This document shows, piece after piece, positions 34,892 to 42,325 of a DNA stretch of 51,207 bases; position 1 is the stretch's first letter, and each line of letters starts with the position of its first letter. The stretch comes from Novosphingobium sp. B 225 (lineage in GTDB: Bacteria > Pseudomonadota > Alphaproteobacteria > Sphingomonadales > Sphingomonadaceae), in the NCBI RefSeq assembly GCF_002198665.1, contig NZ_MWLM01000037.1:136860-188066 (forward strand), in the 5' to 3' direction. The notes below the pieces were generated by a model. That model was not told the origin of the DNA. It searched no databases and saw only the letters and a program-made list of their open reading frames with translations. The position numbers and the translations under genes are program-made.

Positions 34892-35824
34892 ATGCATGAA
34901 GGAATGCATCTGATCGAAGGCGGGGCCTTTGTGATGGGTTCGGACCATCACTATCCCGAAGAAGGCCCCGCGCGCCGGGTCAGCGTCGATCCCTTCTGGA
35001 TCGATCAAGCGCCAGTGACCAACCGCGAATTTGGTCGCTTCGTAGCCGCCACCGGTTATGTTACCCTCGCCCAGCGCGCGCCCGATCCGGCGCTCTATCC
35101 AGGCATCCTGCCCGAAATGATTCAGCCTGGGTCGTTGCTGTTCACCCTGCCGCCCGGACCAGTGCCACCGCATGATTATTTGCGCTGGTGGCAGTTCTGC
35201 TTCGGGGCGGATTGGGCGCATCCGCTAGGGCCAAACAGCGACCTGACCGGGCTGGAGGATCATCCGGTGGTTCATATCGCTTTCGAAGACGCCGAGGCCT
35301 ATGCCAGATGGGCGGGCAAGGCCTTGCCTACTGAAGCCGAATGGGAATACGCCGGGCGCGGCGGGCTGGATCAGGCGGAATATGCTTGGGGCGCGGAGCT
35401 GACCCCGGGCGGAGAAAACCTGGCCAACTACTGGCAGGGTGAGTTCCCGTGGCAGAATACCGCCGATGATGGCTATATCCGCACCTCGCCCGTAGGCACC
35501 TATCCGCCCAACGGTTTTGGTCTGCTCGACATGATCGGCAACGTCTGGGAATGGACCGAAGACTGGTTCGCCGATCCGCAGATCGAAACCAAGGCACCGG
35601 GATCCTGCTGCATCCCGTCAAACCCGCGCGGCGGGGCGGAAGAGCAGAGTTATGATCCGTGCCAACCCGAAATAGCGATAGGCCGCAAGGTGCTGAAGGG
35701 CGGTTCGCACCTTTGCGCCGAGAACTACTGCATGCGTTATCGGCCGGCAGCGCGCTACGCCCAGCCGATCGACACCTCGACCTGCCATGTCGGTTTTCGC
35801 TGTGTGATCAGGAAGCGCGGCTGA
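34892..35824 (+). CDS. Formylglycine-generating enzyme (sulfatase-maturing)
   Basis: 310 residues of the FGE-sulfatase (SUMF1-like) family. N-terminal GGAFVMGSDHHYPEEGPARRV, ALPTEAEWEYAGRGG, GLLDMIGNVWEWTEDWF, and the C-terminal active-site pair in KGGSHLCAENYCMRYR (Cys275 and Cys280), the copper-binding cysteines of aerobic FGEs. It oxidises the Cys of CxPxR in sulfatases to formylglycine before export. Both sulfatases in this window carry that motif (CSPTR and CSPSR), so the island encodes its own activation system. Not every FGE-domain protein has this function, but both cysteines and their context are conserved. Last gene of the TonB-P450 unit; its stop abuts that of the convergent patatin gene. 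Confidence 0.9.
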   Translation: MHEGMHLIEGGAFVMGSDHHYPEEGPARRVSVDPFWIDQAPVTNREFGRFVAATGYVTLAQRAPDPALYPGILPEMIQPGSLLFTLPPGPVPPHDYLRWWQFCFGADWAHPLGPNSDLTGLEDHPVVHIAFEDAEAYARWAGKALPTEAEWEYAGRGGLDQAEYAWGAELTPGGENLANYWQGEFPWQNTADDGYIRTSPVGTYPPNGFGLLDMIGNVWEWTEDWFADPQIETKAPGSCCIPSNPRGGAEEQSYDPCQPEIAIGRKVLKGGSHLCAENYCMRYRPAARYAQPIDTSTCHVGFRCVIRKRG

Positions 35825-37303
35825 TCAGCGTTTGGGGCCGGCACGCCGCTGAGACTGCCTGCCGCCTTGGGCCGGATGCGCGGTCGAGTCCTGAAACCGG
35901 CGGTTGATCTCGCCAAGTGTCCGGCTGATCCTAGTCTGGTTTCGGATCATCTCGATTTTAGGCCAGGTTTCTTCTTCGCCCAGCTCGACAAATCGGCGCA
36001 TGTCCTCGACGCTCAGCTGGCGCAGTGCCTTGGTAAGCGACCACAGCGGGGAAGGGCTGATGATAGTGATGTCGCCGACATAGTCCTGGTCGAGAATCGA
36101 CATGGCGAGGTTGGCGGCCGCGTTGAGCTTGGGCACCAGTGCCAAGGGCTTTTCCCACATCGCGAAGCTGGCGTTGGCCCAGGCTTTCATCGAAGCGACC
36201 GAGGCCTGCTGCACCCAGGCCAGCGGGTTGTCGGGCTGCTTGGTATCGGTGATGAAGGGCGCGATCAGCGGGTTGGCCTGGCTGACAATGTGATGATTGA
36301 CCCCATAGAGCCGCGCCAGTCGCTTGGCCGGCAAATCGTTCGTCACTGATCCATCGACCCAGCGCCGGTCCTCCAGATAGGGCACGCGCTCGCCTTTGTG
36401 GTTCTTTGCCATCAGCGCCACCGCATCGAACAGCCCGGGGACGGCGCAGGATGCCAGCACGGCTTCACGCACCATCACGTTGGGCGATGCGATCGCATTG
36501 AGCAGCCGCGAGTTCTGGTGTTTTTCCGCCGGGGCGACCGAAATATTGAGGTGGCGCCCGGTCAGTTCGTAGGCTTCCTGGAAAGTCAGGTCCGGGATGA
36601 GCAAGTCAAGGTGCTTGCGGCTCTGCTCTTGCGTGACCTGTTCGCCGGTCTTGCCATTGATGCCGTGCTCCTCGCCCTGGCGATAAAGCCACTCCGCATC
36701 GAAATAGGGGGCAAGTTCGGCATCGGTGTGAGTGCAGACAATCGCGCCAACCACCGAGCCGCCGCTTGAACCCGAGATGACGCTGGGCAGCAGGCCTTCG
36801 GTCCACATCGCCTTGGCTACGCCGAGGTGGAAAAACAGATAATTGCCCGACCCGCTGAGCAGCAGCGCCGACTGGCCATAGCAATGGTGCGCCCGTTCAA
36901 AGAAGGCGCGCTTCTCTTCACGGTCGATCAGACTGTCATCGGTGGTCGACAGGTAATGCAGTGCGCTGTCGATCTCGGCGATGTAGTCCTCGATCAGGGT
37001 CTTGGTGCCAAAAATCGCACGGCCATAGAGCGCCTCGTTGGCGATCCCGTCCATATTGCCGTGAATGCCTTCGTTGAGATTGTAGAGCAGGGCATGATCG
37101 TCACCTGACTTGCGGAAGGCACGCAAGGTATCGAGGCGTTTGCGGATCGAGGCATAGCCGTAGAGGTCGCTTTCCTCCGTCCCGCGCCAGGCCGCTGCAC
37201 CGCTTGACCGGTCTTTGGCCTGCGCTTTTTGCGTCCATTCGGCATAGTTTGCCGCAGCCATCGTGCGCTTTCGACCGGAGCCTGGAAACGGGGTGAATAT
37301 CAT
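35825..37303 (-). CDS. Patatin-like lipase with DUF3336-type N-terminus
   Basis: 492 residues. The N-terminal ~150 residues (YAEWTQKAQAKDRSSG, RLDTLRAFRKSGD) match the DUF3336 region found in triacylglycerol lipases such as yeast Tgl3/Tgl4 relatives. The patatin domain follows: oxyanion segment SGSGNYLFFHLG, nucleophile Ser180 in SGSSGGS, and the dyad Asp in RRWVDGSVTNDLP. It would hydrolyse acyl esters of storage lipids. Start ATG 37303 has AAGGA upstream and lies 6 bp after the stop of the wax ester synthase gene, so synthesis and breakdown of neutral lipid are encoded as a pair. Its stop is directly adjacent to the FGE stop on the other strand. Confidence 0.87.
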   Translation of the reverse strand: MIFTPFPGSGRKRTMAAANYAEWTQKAQAKDRSSGAAAWRGTEESDLYGYASIRKRLDTLRAFRKSGDDHALLYNLNEGIHGNMDGIANEALYGRAIFGTKTLIEDYIAEIDSALHYLSTTDDSLIDREEKRAFFERAHHCYGQSALLLSGSGNYLFFHLGVAKAMWTEGLLPSVISGSSGGSVVGAIVCTHTDAELAPYFDAEWLYRQGEEHGINGKTGEQVTQEQSRKHLDLLIPDLTFQEAYELTGRHLNISVAPAEKHQNSRLLNAIASPNVMVREAVLASCAVPGLFDAVALMAKNHKGERVPYLEDRRWVDGSVTNDLPAKRLARLYGVNHHIVSQANPLIAPFITDTKQPDNPLAWVQQASVASMKAWANASFAMWEKPLALVPKLNAAANLAMSILDQDYVGDITIISPSPLWSLTKALRQLSVEDMRRFVELGEEETWPKIEMIRNQTRISRTLGEINRRFQDSTAHPAQGGRQSQRRAGPKR

Positions 37304-37309
37304 GACTTG

Positions 37310-38800
37310 CTATTTTCCTTGGGTTTCTTGGCCGACTTGATCTTGGCGCGTTTGGACTTCGGGGGTGGCAGAGGTTGGGTCGCCTACCTTGGCAGCTGCC
37401 AGCAATTCATCCGCCGATTGACGCAAGGCAGCGGCATATTCGGCGGGGTCGGGCATCATATCGCGGTCGCTGGTGAACGAAAGCGCGACCTCTCCGCAAT
37501 AGCTGTTGATGATATTGATCAGCCCCATGCCGTGCGTCAGCGGGCCGGTCCCGTGCATGCGGATCATTCTGGCGCCGCAGAAAAAGAGCGGGGTCATCGG
37601 TCCGGGGACATTGGTGACAATGCAGTTGCTGGCTGGAACGGCTGAATCGCTGGCGAAGATCTGGCTTGAGAGTCGCGAGGCCAGACCGACCAGGGCGCCC
37701 GGCATCAGTTCGCTGCTTTGCGCAATGTTCTTGGCCCCGATCGCCCCAACCATGGCCTTGCTGTTTTTCGAATCCGCCACAATCCGCCGCAGCCGCTCAA
37801 GCGGATCGGCCACATCGGTCGAAAGTTTGACGATCATCGCCGCGACCTGATTACCGGCCGAGCCTTTGTCGGCATCGCTGCGCACCGAGATCGGGCAGGT
37901 CGTTGTGAGACTTTTGTCCGGAAGCTCGCCCTTGGCTTCGAGGTAATTGCGCAAGCCGCCGCCGACGATTGACAGCAGTACGTCATTGACTGTTGCGCCG
38001 GAAACGGCCTGGCGGATCATCTTGACCTCGGCCATCGGCATGGTGATGCCATCGACGACGCGATGCGGCGAGAGGTTGCGGTTGAACCGGGTATTCGGGC
38101 AGGTTCCCGCATTCTCAAGCGAGATCTCGCCCGCAGTCACCTTCTTGCGCAACTCGGACAGCCCCGGCAGGGCGTTCGCGATCATTTCCCCGATCCGCCA
38201 GGGCTGGGTCAAGGAATTGAGATGGGCCTTTGCCAGCAACTCCCCGGCGCTCGGAACCTCTTCGGGTTTCCAGTCGTCGTGAATGACCCGCGGCGGCGCA
38301 TCCGGGTCCAGATCGTGCAGCGCAGCGGTCATTTCCATGCCCGAGGCACCATCGATCGCGGCGTGATGGACCTTTGATACGATTGCCCAGCTGCCGGGTG
38401 GAACGCCTTCGATAGTGTCGAGCCCCTCGACGATCCAGTATTCCCACAGCGGCTTGGTCATATCCAGCGGGCGCGCGTGGATCCTCGCTGTCTGAATGCA
38501 CAGCTGGCGCCAATCGCCCGGCGCGGGCAAGGCGATGTGACGGACGTGGTATTCCAGATCAAATTCGGCGTCTTCGATCCAATAGGGGTGATCGAGATCG
38601 AGCGGCACCCGCACCAGTTTCTGCCGAAAGGCCTTCGCGCAGCCCAGCCGGCTCTGGAAATAGGCCAGCACATCCTTGAACCGGATCTTGCCGTTGGGTG
38701 AGGTGGACGGATCATAGATCGCGATCGAGCCGATATGCTGCGGCGAGTTCTTGCCCTCGGTATAAACGAAAGCGGCATCCAGCGCACTCAGTTGCTGCAT
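37310..38800 (-). CDS. Wax ester synthase/diacylglycerol acyltransferase (WS/DGAT)
   Basis: 496 residues from ATG 38798-38800, chosen since the family starts with MQQLSxLDA and AAGGA lies 10 bp upstream; ATG 38816-38818 is an alternative. The catalytic HHxxxDG is present as HHAAIDG (His145, His146). Downstream come NDVLLSIVGGGLRNYL, the PISVRSDADKGSAGNQVA region and the C-terminal SNCIVTNVPGPM segment, all typical of the bacterial WS/DGAT family. It joins acyl-CoA to long-chain alcohol or diacylglycerol to make wax ester or triacylglycerol. It is divergent from the aldolase operon across a 220-bp region holding a GntR operator, so it may store acyl-CoA produced by the pathway. Confidence 0.92.
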   Translation of the reverse strand: MQQLSALDAAFVYTEGKNSPQHIGSIAIYDPSTSPNGKIRFKDVLAYFQSRLGCAKAFRQKLVRVPLDLDHPYWIEDAEFDLEYHVRHIALPAPGDWRQLCIQTARIHARPLDMTKPLWEYWIVEGLDTIEGVPPGSWAIVSKVHHAAIDGASGMEMTAALHDLDPDAPPRVIHDDWKPEEVPSAGELLAKAHLNSLTQPWRIGEMIANALPGLSELRKKVTAGEISLENAGTCPNTRFNRNLSPHRVVDGITMPMAEVKMIRQAVSGATVNDVLLSIVGGGLRNYLEAKGELPDKSLTTTCPISVRSDADKGSAGNQVAAMIVKLSTDVADPLERLRRIVADSKNSKAMVGAIGAKNIAQSSELMPGALVGLASRLSSQIFASDSAVPASNCIVTNVPGPMTPLFFCGARMIRMHGTGPLTHGMGLINIINSYCGEVALSFTSDRDMMPDPAEYAAALRQSADELLAAAKVGDPTSATPEVQTRQDQVGQETQGK

Positions 38801-38901
38801 AGGATTTACGTCCTTCATCACTTCCTGGCGTCCAGCACCATGCGGCGCGCGGGTTTGATCGGGTTAAATCGCCTGATGATCGCAATATTGCATATCTTAT
38901 G

Positions 38902-38913
38902 ATTGTTGACAAT
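38902..38913 (+). promoter_or_regulatory. GntR-type operator with embedded -35 box (aldolase operon / WS-DGAT)
   Basis: Perfect ATTGTTGACAAT. TTGACA at 38906-38911 points at the aldolase gene. CGCAAGTTTG follows 15 bp after TTGACA, matching the arrangement at 25781. A second palindrome GCAATATTGC at 38882-38891 lies just upstream. Confidence 0.75.
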
Positions 38914-39019
38914 CTGACGCGACTCACGCAAGTTTGCGGCAGGGCGCGGTTGAGGTTGGATACGCGCGTCTGCCGCCGCAAAAATGCGGATGTTCGGCCC
39001 AAGGGAGAGATTTGAAGCA

Positions 39020-39898
39020 ATGCCTCTGATCAGCCTCAAGCCCGTGCTGGCGGCAGCCTTGGCCGAGCGATACGCCGTCGCTGCATTCAATCCGGTCGAT
39101 TTCAATTCGATGCGGGCGATGGTTGAGGCGGCGGTCGAATGCGACGCGCCGGTGATCATCCAGACCTCTGCCAAGACCATACGTGAATACGGTCACTCCA
39201 TGCTTTCCAGTTGGATGCACGCGCTCGCCGAAGATGCTCCGGTGCCGGTCGTACTCCATCTCGACCACGGCAAGGATCTCGAGATGATCCGCAAATGCAT
39301 CGACACTGGCTGGACTTCGGTGATGATCGACGGATCGGACAAGCCCTTTGCCGAAAACCTGCGCATTACCCGCCAGGTCAACGACTGGGCCAATGCCGCC
39401 GGAGTTGGGGTTGAGGCAGAAATCGGCGAAATCGGCGGAGTCGAAGAGGACATCGTGGTCGCCGAGGACGATGCCGGGCTGACCGATCCAGCCGAAGCCG
39501 AATCCTTTTGCAAAGAACTGGAACTGGCTGCCTTTGCCGGCGCGATCGGCACGGCGCATGGTTATTATCGTGGCACACCCGAGGTGCGCTTCGACCTAAT
39601 CGAGGAGATCAACCGCCGCACTGGTGTGCCGATGGCGCTTCATGGCGGGACCGGACTGGATGATACGGTCTATGCACGCGCGATCGAGCTGGGCTGCGCC
39701 AAGATCAACATCTCGACCGCGTTGAAGCACGTCTTCATCGACAGCTTCGTCGATCACAAGGCCGCAAATCCCAAGGACTATGAGCCGCTGTCCTATGTAA
39801 CGGCCCAGCGCCAAGCGCTGCGTGCCTTGTTTGCCGAAAAGATCCGGCAGTTCGGCGGAGCAGGGCGCGGCGCAGCACTGGCACAGGCGCTGGCCTGA
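39020..39898 (+). CDS. Class II (zinc) aldolase, tagatose/fructose-bisphosphate type
   Basis: 292 residues from ATG 39020; the longer frame is untranslated leader. All key residues sit at the positions known from GatY/KbaY-type aldolases: catalytic Asp82 and zinc ligand His83 in LHLDHGKD, zinc ligands His180 in GTAHGYY and His208 in ALHGGTG. EAEIGEIGG and the phosphate-loop KINISTALK follow. It splits a ketose 1-phosphate or 1,6-bisphosphate into dihydroxyacetone phosphate and an aldehyde. Sequence alone does not fix the sugar. First gene of an eight-gene unit with kinase (DhaL/DhaK), phosphatases and a transaldolase-like enzyme, and controlled by the GntR site about 110 bp upstream. Central glycolytic function is unlikely in that setting. 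Confidence 0.88.
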   Translation: MPLISLKPVLAAALAERYAVAAFNPVDFNSMRAMVEAAVECDAPVIIQTSAKTIREYGHSMLSSWMHALAEDAPVPVVLHLDHGKDLEMIRKCIDTGWTSVMIDGSDKPFAENLRITRQVNDWANAAGVGVEAEIGEIGGVEEDIVVAEDDAGLTDPAEAESFCKELELAAFAGAIGTAHGYYRGTPEVRFDLIEEINRRTGVPMALHGGTGLDDTVYARAIELGCAKINISTALKHVFIDSFVDHKAANPKDYEPLSYVTAQRQALRALFAEKIRQFGGAGRGAALAQALA

Positions 39899-40602
39899 TG
39901 AGCTTTGGGGCGCTGATCTTTGATTGCGATGGCGTCTTGGTCGATACCGAGCGCGACGGACATCTGGTGGCGTTCAACCAGGCCTTTGTCGATCTGGGGA
40001 TCGACGCGCATTGGAGCGAAGCGCTCTATGACCGGCTGCTCCAGACCGGGGGCGGCAAGGAGCGGATGACCGCCTATTTCGACGAATTCGGCTGGCCAGC
40101 GGCGCACAAGGACAAACAGGGGCTGATCGCGCAGCTTCACAAGCGCAAGTCGGAGATCTTTCTGGATCTGATCGATCAGGGCAAACTGACGCTGCGCCCC
40201 GGGATCGCCCGGATCATCGACGAAGCGATCTCTGCCGGTCTGAAGCTGGCGGTCTGTTCAACCTCCAAGCTGGAATCTGTACAAGGCTGTCTGGCGCTTG
40301 CCGGGCCTGAGCGCGTCCAACGGTTCGATCGGGTGCTGGCCGGCGATATCGTTAGCCGCAAGAAGCCGGACCCCGAGATCTACAATCTGGCTAGCACCGA
40401 ACTCGGTGTGCCCCCTGACGCCTGCATCGTTGTGGAAGACAGCGGGATCGGCTGCCGCGCGGCAGTCGCTGCGGGCATGCGCACGGTCATCACGATGAGC
40501 GCCTTTACCCGCAAGGAACGGTTTGAAGGCGCATTCTTGGTCACCGATGAGCTCGGCGACGGGCCCGATCAGATTGCCCTAGCGGCGCTGATGGCCCGCT
40601 AA
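39898..40602 (+). CDS. HAD-family sugar phosphatase (CbbY/beta-phosphoglucomutase-like)
   Basis: 234 residues, HAD subclass IA. Motif I FDCDGVLVDTE (Asp9 nucleophile, Asp11), helical cap from ~15 to 90, motif II CSTSK, motif III Lys in RKKPDPEIY, motif IV VVEDSGIGCRAA. Relatives include CbbY (xylulose-1,5-bisphosphate phosphatase) and sugar-phosphate phosphatases or mutases. Its start overlaps the aldolase stop (TGATG), so the two are made together. Likely role is to remove phosphate from a sugar or polyol phosphate in this pathway, or to clear a by-product phosphate. Substrate unknown. Confidence 0.87.
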   Translation: MSFGALIFDCDGVLVDTERDGHLVAFNQAFVDLGIDAHWSEALYDRLLQTGGGKERMTAYFDEFGWPAAHKDKQGLIAQLHKRKSEIFLDLIDQGKLTLRPGIARIIDEAISAGLKLAVCSTSKLESVQGCLALAGPERVQRFDRVLAGDIVSRKKPDPEIYNLASTELGVPPDACIVVEDSGIGCRAAVAAGMRTVITMSAFTRKERFEGAFLVTDELGDGPDQIALAALMAR

Positions 40603-40606
40603 GAAC

Positions 40607-40612
40607 GGAGGG
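40607..40612 (+). promoter_or_regulatory. Ribosome site that fixes the TTG start of dhaL-like gene
   Basis: GGAGGG, 4 bp before TTG 40617. No ATG or GTG is available in this frame between here and the conserved N-terminal Asp motif. Confidence 0.6.
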
Positions 40613-40616
40613 AAAA

Positions 40617-41246
40617 TTGCAGACGGTAACGTTCGAAAAGGTTGAGAAGGCGCTTGTAGCGATCCGCGACACAGCGTTGGCGAACGAACAGTATTTCTGC
40701 GAACTCGACGGCGTGTCTGGCGACGGCGATTTCGGGACCTCGCTGGCGACCGGCTGGCGCGAGATTGCCGCCAAATGGGATGATCTAGATCGCACCTCGA
40801 TCGGTCACCTGCTGCTGGCTCATGCCCAAGTCATCGCATCAAAGGTCGGCGGCTGTTCGGGCCCGATCTGGGGTACCGCATTCATGCGCGCCGGGATGGT
40901 TGCCCGCGACAAGACCAGCCTCTCACCCGAAGACATCGAAGTCATGTTCGAAAAGGCGATCGAAGGGATCAAAACGCGCGGCGGCGCAGAAGAAGGTGAC
41001 AAGACCCTGCTAGATGCACTTGCTCCAATGAGCCGCACATTTTCCGCAACCAAGGCTGGCGACGCGGTGCTGCACGCCTGTCTGCAAACGGCCGAAGAAG
41101 CGGTCGAAAGCGCGATGGCGCTGCAGGCACGGCGTGGAAGGCAAAGCTTCACGGGCGAACGGTCGATCGGGTCCAAAGACCCGGGAATGGTCGCGATCGC
41201 ACTAATGACCCGCAACATTGCCATAGCTTTGTCCGGGCACGAATGA
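40617..41246 (+). CDS. DhaL-like subunit of a dihydroxyacetone/ketose kinase (ATP-binding)
   Basis: 209 residues, TTG start with a good ribosome site. The Mg-nucleotide Asp triad is conserved in LDGVSGDGDFG (Asp31, Asp36, Asp38), though the usual His after it is Phe. GGCSGPIWG, RGGAEEGDKTLLDAL and the C-terminal GERSIGSKDPG are typical of DhaL. In two-subunit kinases DhaL holds ADP/ATP and phosphorylates the sugar bound to DhaK. No DhaM, HPr or EI gene is near, so phosphotransfer from PEP is not supported. An ATP-dependent kinase acting on dihydroxyacetone or a C4 ketose such as erythrulose is more likely (inference from other split DhaK/DhaL-type kinases). Overlaps the ATG preceding the DhaK start. 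Confidence 0.88.
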   Translation: MQTVTFEKVEKALVAIRDTALANEQYFCELDGVSGDGDFGTSLATGWREIAAKWDDLDRTSIGHLLLAHAQVIASKVGGCSGPIWGTAFMRAGMVARDKTSLSPEDIEVMFEKAIEGIKTRGGAEEGDKTLLDALAPMSRTFSATKAGDAVLHACLQTAEEAVESAMALQARRGRQSFTGERSIGSKDPGMVAIALMTRNIAIALSGHE

Positions 41247-41248
41247 TC

Positions 41249-41254
41249 AAGGAG
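41249..41254 (+). promoter_or_regulatory. Ribosome site that selects ATG 41261 for dhaK-like gene
   Basis: AAGGAG, 6 bp before ATG 41261. The earlier in-frame ATG at 41243 overlaps the DhaL stop but would put this ribosome site inside the coding sequence. Confidence 0.6.
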
Positions 41255-41260
41255 AGGCAG

Positions 41261-42265
41261 ATGCAGAACAAGCAGAAGTTCGTGAATGACCCGGTCAACG
41301 TGGTCCCCGAAATGCTCGAAGGCCTGGTTCTGGCCAATCCCGACACTTTGGAATGGGTGCCGGAATTCAACATCATTCACGTCAAGGGCGGCGCTGATTC
41401 CGCGCGCGTCGCGGTGATCCAGGGTTCGGGTTCGGGGCATGAACCTGCGCACGTCATGGCAGTTGGCAAGGGCATGCTCGATGCGGCGGTGCCCGGTAAC
41501 GTCTTTGCCGCCCCGTCGATGGACCAGTGCCTGGCCTGCATCAGACTGATGAACGGACCGGGCGGAGTGGTCTATATCGTCAACAACTATCAGGGCGATC
41601 GGATGAACTGGGACATGGCCCAGGAAATGGCCGAGATGGAGGGGGTCAAGGTTGGCCGCGTGCTGATCGACGATGACGTTTCGGTCCAGGATTCTAGCTA
41701 TACCACCGGGCGACGCGGCGTTGCCGGAAATTTCTTCGCAATCAAGGCGATGGGTGCCGCATCGCAGCGTGGCGCTTCGCTGGAAGAGCTGGTGGCGATG
41801 GGCGAAAAGGTCAACGCCAATGTCCGGTCGATGGGGGTTTCCCTCTCCGGCTGCCGCCCGCCGGCCAAGGACGAGCCGATCTTTACGCTGGCCGACGGCG
41901 AAATGGAATTCGGGGTGGGAATTCATGGTGAGCCGGGTCGGGCTCGCCTGGCAACCAAGCCGGCTGACGAAATCATGGCTGATGTCTTCGCGCTCGTGGC
42001 GGGTGACCTGCCACTCAAACAGGGCGACCGAGTGGCGGTGATGGTCAACGGTCTGGGGGGCACACCGATCGGTGAACTTTACCTGCTTTATCGCAAGGCT
42101 GCCATGCTCTGCGCCGAATCCGGGTTCGAAATCGTTCGCAACTATGTCGGCGAATATTGCACGGCACTTGAGATGAACGGCTTCTCACTGACCCTGCTGC
42201 GGCTTGATGCTGAGTTGGAAGAGCTGCTCGCCGCGCCTGCCGAAGTGCCCATTCGTGTCTTCTAA
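41261..42265 (+). CDS. DhaK-like subunit of a dihydroxyacetone/ketose kinase
   Basis: 334 residues. Substrate-site residues match DhaK: GSGSGHEPAH (His60), NNYQGDRMN (Asp113) and GVGIHGEPG with His222, which forms a covalent hemiaminal with the ketone. DSSYTTGRRGVAG also matches. So a short ketose is bound here and phosphorylated with the DhaL partner. The surrounding aldolase, HAD and transaldolase-like genes point to C3-C6 ketose chemistry rather than methanol or glycerol use. It could be a tetrulose kinase; sequence does not decide. Confidence 0.9.
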   Translation: MQNKQKFVNDPVNVVPEMLEGLVLANPDTLEWVPEFNIIHVKGGADSARVAVIQGSGSGHEPAHVMAVGKGMLDAAVPGNVFAAPSMDQCLACIRLMNGPGGVVYIVNNYQGDRMNWDMAQEMAEMEGVKVGRVLIDDDVSVQDSSYTTGRRGVAGNFFAIKAMGAASQRGASLEELVAMGEKVNANVRSMGVSLSGCRPPAKDEPIFTLADGEMEFGVGIHGEPGRARLATKPADEIMADVFALVAGDLPLKQGDRVAVMVNGLGGTPIGELYLLYRKAAMLCAESGFEIVRNYVGEYCTALEMNGFSLTLLRLDAELEELLAAPAEVPIRVF

Positions 42266-42325
42266 CGCGGCGGTCTTGGAGGAGAATCGCACTCACCAAT
42301 GCAGACATGCTGCGCGGAGGAAAGC

